From contig JACQRF010000182.1 in the NCBI GenBank assembly GCA_016206635.1, forward strand, positions 1 to 8,651: a DNA stretch of 8,651 nucleotides, read 5' to 3'. Under the pieces are notes generated by a model, which did no database searches, was not told where the DNA came from, and worked only from the letters and a program-made list of their open reading frames with translations. Below are positions 1 to 5,559 of the stretch, piece after piece. The translations under genes and the position numbers were made by a program. Position 1 is the stretch's first letter. Every line of letters starts with the position of its first letter. The DNA is from Candidatus Omnitrophota bacterium (GTDB lineage: Bacteria > Omnitrophota > Gorgyraeia > 1-14-0-20-64-10 > JACQQZ01).

Positions 1-1727
1 GCGTGAAGCTATTGAGCGCCGAGGCGATTCGAGATGCTTTGGAAAGGCTCGCGTTGAAATTGGCTCCACCTGAAGAACACCCCATTTGGCAGTGCCTGAT
101 CCGTTCCTACTCAGGTCTTGCCGACCTCTCCCTCCCAAGCTGGTTCCTGTGCGGGTTGCTGACCGCTCCATCCGGCGTGTTAGCCCTCGTGGTTCCCCAG
201 ACGTGGTTGAGTAGAGACTATGCACGAATCACCCGTTACTTCTTCCTGCGTTTTTTCCAGCCGTTAGCCGTGGTTCAGGAGTCCGGTCAGCGCTGGTTTC
301 ACGAGGCCCTTGTTCCGGTCTCGCTGGTGATCGGACGCCGATTGCCGCCGGAACAAACCGTTACACCACTAAGAGGGCGGCGCCGTACGTTCAGTGCTAC
401 GCCTTATGTAGAGATCGGTTCTTCGGCGGCGTCTGAACATAGCCACGTTGGACGAGCATTCGTGGGGGATGACCCCGAAGGCGAGTTCTCAAATTGGCTC
501 GCGCGTGGCTCCGGGTCGCGAGCCGGAGTGGCGCTCAAACGCGTGTCGTGGGAATCTCAACGTGACGAGGCGCTTTCAGTGTCACAAGAGATCCACTGGC
601 TTCGTCAACTTGAGGGAGATCCCCCGGGCGGAATAGCGGCTACGGTATCTTCCAGCGCAGCACTACCGCCTTCGGTTGCGCCCCTAGTACCAATGGGGTT
701 TCTGAACCATACACAACCTTTAACCTGCGAACCGATTCGAGTCGGTCAAGGACTTCGTACCGGATGCAACGCGTTCTTCTATGTGGACCTCGCGGGGGAT
801 GTGGTAGGTGGCGACTCGCTGCCGGTGCTGACCAGTGAGCTGTTTGGCAGACGATGCATCATGGTTCCACCCACCGCGTTGAAACCAGTCCTCCGCAGGC
901 AGGCCGAGTTATCGGGTCTGCAGGTGACGCCGGACGCGCTTCGCGGACGACTGCTCGATTTGCGCGGGTTGGTTCTCCCAGAAGATGCTCAACGGAATGG
1001 AGTGTCAAGACAGAACCGGCGCCGTACGATGCCGGAATCGCTCGCAGAATACGTCCGATCGGCCGCTCGTACCTACCTCGTTCGGGGACAAACTCGGACG
1101 CTGATCCCCCATCTTTCTGCGGTCAAGCCGAATGGTCTTGGACCAAGCGAGGGTGGCAACTCCCCATCGTCGCATGGGGGGGATGCCGCGCGCATGTGGT
1201 ATATGATTCCTGATTTTGCCCCACGTCACATCCCATCGTTATGCGTACCTCGAATCATCCACGATGCACCGAGGGCTATTTTGAATGCCAAACCACCCCT
1301 GCTGGTGGATGCTAATTTCTCAGCATTGTGGTGTGAAGACGACCGTTGGAACCCGGAAACCGTCTTCGCCATCTTCAATAGCACATGGGGTGAATTATGC
1401 ATGGAAGCGCTCGGTGTATCGTTAGGCGGCGGCGCCCTGAAGCTGGAGGCCACACACCTACGTCGTCTACCTATCCCGATCTTTTCGGGTTCGGCGAAAG
1501 GACGCCTGCGGAGTTTTGCGCGCGCAGCGCTTGAAACGGCATCCACCGCGATTGGATTCCGGCGTCATCGGGCAAAGATTGATCGAATAGTGTTCTCGGC
1601 TCTGGCGCGCCGCCAGTTGTCTTCAGGTGAGATCAACGCTACCGTCGAGAAATTGACGAGGATCATCCGGGCGCTCCGCGCTAAGCGAAGGCGAAACCAT
1701 CATGACGAAGCGACGGAGGAGGAATGA
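1..1727 (+). CDS. N6-adenine DNA methyltransferase, Eco57I/TaqI-like, C-terminal part (5' truncated by window edge)
   Basis: The predicted role is to transfer a methyl group from S-adenosylmethionine to adenine in a specific DNA site. Residues are numbered from the GTG at base 3. Residues 37-112 (GLADLSLPSWF, then VVPQTWLSRDYARI, then ESGQRWF) match the segment that follows the NPPY motif in Eco57I-type methylases. Residues 245-262 (VGQGLRTGCNAFFYV) and 398-492 (WYMIPDFAPRH, then VDANFSALW, IFNSTWGELCMEALG, LGGGALKLEATHLRRLPIP) match the TaqI-type C-terminal target-recognition region. No SAM-binding motif or NPPY is visible, and the frame is open to the left edge, so I take the gene to begin upstream and the GTG to be an internal valine. 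Alternatively the GTG is a real start, because GTGA could be a 4-base overlap with an upstream stop. The C-terminus is basic then acidic (KRRRNHHDEATEEE). It overlaps the next gene by 4 bases. The family is fairly certain; target sequence and system type are unknown. Confidence 0.8.
   Translation, partial: VKLLSAEAIRDALERLALKLAPPEEHPIWQCLIRSYSGLADLSLPSWFLCGLLTAPSGVLALVVPQTWLSRDYARITRYFFLRFFQPLAVVQESGQRWFHEALVPVSLVIGRRLPPEQTVTPLRGRRRTFSATPYVEIGSSAASEHSHVGRAFVGDDPEGEFSNWLARGSGSRAGVALKRVSWESQRDEALSVSQEIHWLRQLEGDPPGGIAATVSSSAALPPSVAPLVPMGFLNHTQPLTCEPIRVGQGLRTGCNAFFYVDLAGDVVGGDSLPVLTSELFGRRCIMVPPTALKPVLRRQAELSGLQVTPDALRGRLLDLRGLVLPEDAQRNGVSRQNRRRTMPESLAEYVRSAARTYLVRGQTRTLIPHLSAVKPNGLGPSEGGNSPSSHGGDAARMWYMIPDFAPRHIPSLCVPRIIHDAPRAILNAKPPLLVDANFSALWCEDDRWNPETVFAIFNSTWGELCMEALGVSLGGGALKLEATHLRRLPIPIFSGSAKGRLRSFARAALETASTAIGFRRHRAKIDRIVFSALARRQLSSGEINATVEKLTRIIRALRAKRRRNHHDEATEEE
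1715..1722 (+). promoter_or_regulatory. Ribosome binding site for the PLD nuclease gene
   Basis: The sequence GGAGGAGG ends one base before the ATG at 1724. The upstream GGAGG copy (1715-1719) leaves a 4-base spacer, which is short but usable. It lies inside the last codons of the methyltransferase and fixes the start of the downstream gene at 1724, giving an ATGA overlap that suggests translational coupling. Confidence 0.6.
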
Positions 1728-2797
1728 AGCTCTTTGTCCAAAGCCACCATTGCCCAAGCCAGGTGTTATTTGCTTTTGACGAGGTGACAGACCCTACCGT
1801 GCAGCAAGTTCGCTGGGCTGTCGCCTATTCGACACGACGCGGTTGCGAACGGTTGATCCAACGCGTTTCTGCCAGGATTGGACAGAGGCAATGGGAGAAG
1901 AGCGAAAAGCATTTCGTGACCTCACTCGACTTTGGCTTGACCGAGCCAGCTGCCATTGAGTTTCTGTCGGCTTTGCCGGCGAGCCGAGTGCACATCGCCA
2001 ATCCACATATCGCCGATGGGCCGAGTCTGATGCCCGGAAAGGCATACCACCCGAAGCTGTATTTGTTCGATGCCGCAGATAGCACAGGGTACGTCGTCGG
2101 CTCTGCCAATCTGACGAACAATGCCCTTATTACGAACACAGAAGTTGTTGCCGCGGGCAGAGGGCAGCCCGAGGGCGCCGCGTGGAATGATATCTGGTCT
2201 GAACTCATACGTGATACCGCTCCGTGTACTGCCGGTTTGCTTGACGAATACCGTCGGAAGTGGGTCCGCCCCAAGAAACGAGCTGTCGAACCTGACCCGA
2301 AGCCGAGGCCTCTGACGATCAGGCCTGGCGCCAAGCCTGTTTTCTGGGATGCCATTACGACTGGGAGTATTTTGCCGATGGCGTTCAATCATTTCTGGAT
2401 CGAGGCGGGTTCGATGCCTTCGGGTGGTTCTCGCAACCAGCTGGAGTTGCCGAGGGGTGCGAACAGATTTTTTGGATTCACCCACGCTACGTATGGAAAC
2501 ACACACATCACAATCGGACATCCACCCCTCACGCTCCGCCGACAGCGGTGGGTCAACCGGCCCCTGACATGGCACGGGCACAATAAGATGGAGAGAATCA
2601 ACCTTCCTACCGTGGCGCAGGGCGGATTTGATTATCAGAATGCCGCTGTCCTTTTCCGCCGCCACGATGGCGGTTTTGAAATCAATGTGCTTCCGTGGGG
2701 CGACGACGGCGCGGTGGCTTGGAGAGCTGCGTCGGACGCCCTGAAGGCGGTTTTCCGCCTCGGTGAAAGGGGCTCGAGGATCTGCGGGTTGTTTTAA
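1724..2797 (+). CDS. Phospholipase-D-superfamily nuclease, probable BfiI-like restriction endonuclease
   Basis: A predicted metal-independent DNA-cutting enzyme partnered with the preceding methyltransferase. The PLD active-site motif is intact: H109-x-K111, then G126-S127-A-N129-L-T131, and E140. One such motif per chain implies a dimer, as in BfiI and NgoFVII. From memory, BfiI is 358 residues with catalytic His105, Lys107, Asn125 and Glu136; this protein is 357 residues and its four residues fall exactly four positions later each, so the spacing is identical. Residues 1 to about 180 form the catalytic part. A charged, proline-rich linker (about 183-200) leads to a C-terminal region, 205-357, containing SGGSRNQLELPRGANRFFGF (233-252). 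By analogy this could be a B3-like DNA-recognition domain, but I infer that from position and length, not from a clear motif. It starts inside the stop of the methyltransferase. G+C is lower than in the pilus genes. An alternative is a PLD nuclease of a larger defence system such as a DISARM relative. Confidence 0.75.
   Translation: MKLFVQSHHCPSQVLFAFDEVTDPTVQQVRWAVAYSTRRGCERLIQRVSARIGQRQWEKSEKHFVTSLDFGLTEPAAIEFLSALPASRVHIANPHIADGPSLMPGKAYHPKLYLFDAADSTGYVVGSANLTNNALITNTEVVAAGRGQPEGAAWNDIWSELIRDTAPCTAGLLDEYRRKWVRPKKRAVEPDPKPRPLTIRPGAKPVFWDAITTGSILPMAFNHFWIEAGSMPSGGSRNQLELPRGANRFFGFTHATYGNTHITIGHPPLTLRRQRWVNRPLTWHGHNKMERINLPTVAQGGFDYQNAAVLFRRHDGGFEINVLPWGDDGAVAWRAASDALKAVFRLGERGSRICGLF
2320..2339. 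repeat. 20-base imperfect palindrome inside the PLD nuclease gene
   Basis: CAGGCCTGGCGCCAAGCCTG equals its own reverse complement except for one mismatched pair, with a perfect TGGCGCCA core. It falls in codons just after the linker of the nuclease gene. It may be a chance result of codon choice or a protein-binding site; nothing else in the sequence decides. Confidence 0.4.
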
Positions 2798-2875
2798 CTC
2801 GAGAAAACCATGGCGTACTTCATCCCACCATTGAGGGGATGGAACGCGATGCGGCAGAGGGTGGCGCGAAAGCCG
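2798..2875. other. Intergenic boundary between the defence module and the pilus operon
   Basis: This stretch separates the low-GC module from the high-GC pilus operon. It has CTCGAG at 2798-2803, matching another CTCGAG at 2773-2778 inside the nuclease gene, and GTTTT/AAAAC arms (2791-2795 and 2804-2808) flanking the stop region. An inverted repeat CATCCC/GGGATG (2821-2826 and 2836-2841) could form a short hairpin, but no T-tract follows, so it is not a convincing intrinsic terminator. I see no tRNA, integrase site or insertion-sequence end. Confidence 0.45.
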
Positions 2876-2904
2876 TTGTATCCGGCGGCCACCCGCGGTA
2901 GAAT
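2876..2904 (+). promoter_or_regulatory. Candidate sigma70-type promoter for the pilMNOPQ operon
   Basis: A TAGAAT hexamer (2899-2904, five of six bases matching the -10 consensus) lies exactly 17 bases after TTGTAT (2876-2881, a three-of-six -35 match). It sits in the only gap before the pilus genes and is AT-rich against a GC-rich background. Transcription would begin near 2911, which places the GTG at 2914 almost at the 5' end of the RNA and the ATG at 2977 after a leader of about 65 bases. A sigma54-type -24/-12 pair was looked for and not found. Confidence 0.4.
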
Positions 2905-2976
2905 CGCGCATAAGTGGCTCGCCCGCTGCTCGAACAACTGGAACGGTTGCGAACGCGTTGGCCGAAGGTTGCCGCG

Positions 2977-3975
2977 ATGGTGCGGCCGACGCCGACCTGC
3001 CTTGGTCTCGATCTCGGCTCGCAGCCCGCCGCCGGCGTGGTGTTGCAGAAGACCGGCGACACCGTGACCCTCGTCCGCACCGCCAGCTTGCCGATCCCGC
3101 CCGGCGCGGACACCGCCGCCAGGGTCCAACAAATCCGCCAGCTCCTGAATATGCTGGAGGGGACGACCAAACCCCCGGTGGTCGCGGCGGTCGGCGGCCC
3201 CGGCACCGTCCTCCGCCACGTGCTCCTGCCGAAGATGACGGCCCAAGAGCTCACGACCGCCCTCGCGTTTGAGGCGGAGAAGCATATCCCGTTCAAGCTG
3301 GACGAGGCGGTGATGGACTCGGTCATCCTCGGCGATCGGTCGGACGGGCGCATGGAAATCCTGCTGGCCGCCGCGCGCAAGGAGCTGGTGGAGACCACCC
3401 TGGCGCTGTTGACGGCGGCGGGCGTGGCGCCGAAGGCGCTGGATCTGGACACGGTCGCCCTGGCCAACGCGTGGGAGCTCAGCCCCCAGGGGCCGGCCAC
3501 CGACACCGTGGGAGTGCTCCACATTGGCGCCCGCGGCACGATCGTCATGGTGTTCACCGGGACGCAGCTCCAATTCACCCGGGAGATCCCGCTGGCCGGC
3601 GACACATTCACGCAGGCGGTGGCCACGGCCCTGTCGGTGGAGGCGGCCGGCGCTGAGGCGCTCATCGCCCAGCCCGGCGAGCGCGGCGCCGAGGTCCAGG
3701 CGGCGCTGCAGCCGTCGTGGGACGATTGGCTGGGGCAATGCCGGGGCTCGTTTGATTTCTATGAGAACCAGGTGGGCCGCGGCGTCGGCCGTGTCGTCTT
3801 GAGCGGTGCCTCCGCCCGCATGGCCGGGTTGGCCGCGCGCGTCCGCGAGACGGGGGGGTGGCCGACCGATGTGTGGAATCCCTTGGCCGGCGTGCAGACC
3901 GCCACGCCGATCGCGGAAGGGGATGCCGTGACCTTGGGCATCGCCATCGGGCTGGCCCGTCGGGGACTGTCGTGA
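2977..3975 (+). CDS. pilM: Type IV pilus inner-membrane platform protein PilM (actin-like ATPase)
   Basis: PilM is the cytoplasmic actin-fold protein of the type IVa pilus alignment complex; it binds ATP and the N-terminus of PilN. Numbered from the ATG (332 residues), the phosphate-binding strand is LGLDLGS at about 9-15. The family signature LPKMTAQELTTALAFEAEKHIPF runs from about 84, followed by DEAVMDSVI. A second actin-like core strand is VLHIGARGTIVMVF (about 180-193), then REIPLAGDTF. The C-terminal nucleotide-binding segment is RVVLSGASARMAGL (about 272-285), and the end is LGIAIGLARRG. I chose ATG 2977 over the in-frame GTG 2914, which would add 21 residues. The ATG has GAAGG 8 bases upstream, codons before it have fewer G/C third positions than those after, and a candidate promoter would leave the GTG nearly leaderless. 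The longer form cannot be excluded. It is the first gene of the operon and overlaps pilN by 4 bases (GTGA). Confidence 0.92.
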   Translation: MVRPTPTCLGLDLGSQPAAGVVLQKTGDTVTLVRTASLPIPPGADTAARVQQIRQLLNMLEGTTKPPVVAAVGGPGTVLRHVLLPKMTAQELTTALAFEAEKHIPFKLDEAVMDSVILGDRSDGRMEILLAAARKELVETTLALLTAAGVAPKALDLDTVALANAWELSPQGPATDTVGVLHIGARGTIVMVFTGTQLQFTREIPLAGDTFTQAVATALSVEAAGAEALIAQPGERGAEVQAALQPSWDDWLGQCRGSFDFYENQVGRGVGRVVLSGASARMAGLAARVRETGGWPTDVWNPLAGVQTATPIAEGDAVTLGIAIGLARRGLS

Positions 3976-4610
3976 TCACGATCAATCTGCTGCCGCCGGC
4001 CGCCCGCCAGGCCGCGGCCCACGCGCAGTGGATGACCCTCCTCCCGTGGCGCCGCATCGGGCTGGTGGCCGCGGGCGGTCTGGCCTTCTATTCAGTCGGG
4101 ATCGTCGGGTGGAATCAGGTGCAGGCGCGGGCCGTCAGCCGGTTGACCCGGGAGTGGGATGCGTTGCAGCCGGACCGGGCGCGCGTCGAGCAGGCGCAGA
4201 CGACGCTGATGACGCTGCGCGGGCGCGCGTCGGCCCTCCAGGCGCTCAAGCACCCCGACGGGCAGTGGGCCCCGCGGCTGAACCTGTTGTCGGATGCCCT
4301 TGTCTCCGGCTTGTGGTTGACGCAGGTGCGGTTTGGGGTGGCCACGACGGCGGCCGCGGACGGCCAGCCGCCGCCGGAGGCCACGGATCAGCCCGCCGCG
4401 CCGTCGGCGCCGATCTTGTGGTTGGCCGGGTCGGCGCTGGTCAAGTCCAAGGGGGAAGACGCCCCCGTGAAACGCTATCTCCAGCGGCTCCAAGAGCACC
4501 CGGCATTTGCCCAATGGTTCCGCGGGATTGAGCTCAAGGGGATCGAGCATCGCCAGGTCGGGCAGGAGGCGGTCTGTGACTTCGGGTTGGTGGTGTCCCC
4601 TCGGTCGTGA
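3972..4610 (+). CDS. pilN: Type IV pilus alignment protein PilN
   Basis: PilN is a bitopic inner-membrane protein of the pilus alignment complex. Its short cytoplasmic N-terminus docks into PilM and its periplasmic part pairs with PilO. The 212-residue product starts with MITINLLP, the hallmark PilN peptide that binds PilM. One membrane helix follows at about residues 29-46, then a coiled-coil-like stretch (about 48-90, alternating hydrophobic and charged residues) and a periplasmic domain. The periplasmic domain contains an Ala/Pro-rich insert at about 128-146 before WLAGSALVKS. A longer open frame extends upstream to 3858, but the conserved peptide and the GTGA overlap with pilM place the start at GTG 3972. 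There is no strong Shine-Dalgarno sequence, so reinitiation after pilM is likely. It overlaps pilO by 4 bases. Confidence 0.92.
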   Translation: MITINLLPPAARQAAAHAQWMTLLPWRRIGLVAAGGLAFYSVGIVGWNQVQARAVSRLTREWDALQPDRARVEQAQTTLMTLRGRASALQALKHPDGQWAPRLNLLSDALVSGLWLTQVRFGVATTAAADGQPPPEATDQPAAPSAPILWLAGSALVKSKGEDAPVKRYLQRLQEHPAFAQWFRGIELKGIEHRQVGQEAVCDFGLVVSPRS

Positions 4611-5176
4611 AGACCCCGACGCTTACCCCCGTCCAGCAACGGCAGCTCCTCCTCGGGGTGCTCGGTGCCCTCGCGGTGGTGGCCTGGTGGCTGTTCCTCC
4701 TGGCCCCCCAGCAGCGGGCGCTGGCCGAGCGGGGCGCCCTCCTGCGGACCTTGCGCCCCCAAGTCGCCGAGCTGCGGCAACAGCTGGACGGCCTGTCGGC
4801 GGTGGAGGCGGAGATCGCCCGCCTGACGACCGAGCCGGGACTCTCCACGCACGCGCGCCGTCCGGAGGAGCAGCTGCCGGATTTGCTGCAAGCGATCACG
4901 CAGATGGCGCAGGGGGCGCGGGTCCGCCTGGTGGCCTTGAAACCGAAGCTCGATCTGGGCGGGCTCACGCCGGGGCCGTCCGGCTATTTGGAACTCCCGG
5001 TTGCTATGCAGGTCTCGGCCGGGTATCATGAGCTCGGCCAGTTCATTGATGCGCTGGAGCGGTCGCCGCAGCTGGTGCGCGTGGGGGAATTTGAGATCGG
5101 CCCCACCCCGGAGGACCTCTGGCATCATCAGGCGGTGATCATGCTGCAGGTCTATCTCGTGCCGGCCGCCGCATGA
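4607..5176 (+). CDS. pilO: Type IV pilus alignment protein PilO
   Basis: PilO pairs with PilN in the inner membrane and carries the periplasmic contact to PilP. The 189-residue product has a short cytoplasmic N-terminus (MKTPTLTPVQQRQ), one membrane helix at about 14-33, and a coiled coil at about 34-75 (repeated LR/EL heptad-like pattern). A periplasmic ferredoxin-like domain follows, starting near the LPDLLQAITQMAQGARVRLVALKPK segment and continuing through LELPVAMQVSAGYHELGQFIDALERSPQLVRVGEFEI, which is typical of PilO. The length is slightly below the usual 200 or so. GTG 4607 overlaps the pilN stop (GTGA) and no clear Shine-Dalgarno precedes it, implying coupled translation. The end overlaps pilP by ATGA. 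Confidence 0.92.
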   Translation: MKTPTLTPVQQRQLLLGVLGALAVVAWWLFLLAPQQRALAERGALLRTLRPQVAELRQQLDGLSAVEAEIARLTTEPGLSTHARRPEEQLPDLLQAITQMAQGARVRLVALKPKLDLGGLTPGPSGYLELPVAMQVSAGYHELGQFIDALERSPQLVRVGEFEIGPTPEDLWHHQAVIMLQVYLVPAAA

Positions 5177-5559
5177 GCGCACGGGGCGGGGTGACCCCGT
5201 GGGTCATCGTCGTGTCGTTGGTCGCCGGCCCTGCAGCGGCGGAGTATCAAGCCAAGGGCCGGCGCGATCCGATGGTGCCGCTCCTGACGGTGGAAGGGCA
5301 GCGGATTCACCCCCCGGGGGTTGATGACGACGCGGCCCCGGAGGCGACCCGTTTGGTGCTGCAAGGGATCGTGTATGATGCCACCGGGAACTCGTACGCC
5401 ATCGTGAATGATCACGTCGTGCATGAGCAAGACACCGTTGACGGGATGATCGTCCTGCGGATCCAGCCGATGACGGTGACGATGCTGGTGGATGGCCAGC
5501 GGCGGGAACTGACGGTTGCCCCGCCGGCGGCCCAGGATAACCAGGGGATCACACCGTGA
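5173..5559 (+). CDS. pilP: Type IV pilus assembly protein PilP, without lipobox
   Basis: PilP connects the PilN/PilO pair to the PilQ secretin in the periplasm. The 128-residue product has a signal-peptide-like N-terminus (about 1-23, ending GPAAA before E24). The PilP motif GRRDPMVPLL follows at about 29-38, then a GspC-like beta domain with LVLQGIVYDATGNSYAIVN and a C-terminal VDGQRRELTV strand. Textbook PilP is a lipoprotein of about 175 residues; this protein is shorter and contains no cysteine at all, so it cannot be lipidated and would be a soluble periplasmic protein or keep an uncleaved N-terminal anchor. It has 4-base overlaps on both sides (ATGA with pilO, GTGA with pilQ). The identification rests on the motif plus gene order and is strong. 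Confidence 0.87.
   Translation: MSARGGVTPWVIVVSLVAGPAAAEYQAKGRRDPMVPLLTVEGQRIHPPGVDDDAAPEATRLVLQGIVYDATGNSYAIVNDHVVHEQDTVDGMIVLRIQPMTVTMLVDGQRRELTVAPPAAQDNQGITP

Noticed and set aside
1..2797. Canonical DISARM system
   Set aside because: An adenine methylase and a PLD protein are present, but the helicase and DUF1998 genes (drmA, drmB, drmD) are not in the window and do not lie between the two genes as they do in class 1 DISARM; it could only be a relative.
2819..2843. Hairpin CATCCC/GGGATG as a terminator of the defence module
   Set aside because: The stem is short, the loop is 9 bases, and no run of T follows; it does not meet intrinsic-terminator criteria.
2861..2880. Sigma54 (-24/-12) promoter before pilM
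   Set aside because: A GG pair is present at 2863-2864 but the GC expected ten bases later is GT, and the TTGC element is missing.
1922..2911. Minus-strand open frame of 329 codons opposite the PLD nuclease gene
   Set aside because: Its translation shows no recognisable domain and is Arg/Pro-rich shadow sequence, while the plus strand carries an intact PLD motif.
2810..3067. Plus-strand 85-codon frame starting in the intergenic gap
   Set aside because: Most of it overlaps pilM in another frame, it has no good ribosome binding site, and its translation is Arg/Pro/Trp-rich with no family resemblance.
2794..3738. Minus-strand open frame of 314 codons opposite pilM
   Set aside because: Arg/Gly/His-rich low-complexity translation typical of antisense frames in GC-rich genes; pilM is clear on the other strand.
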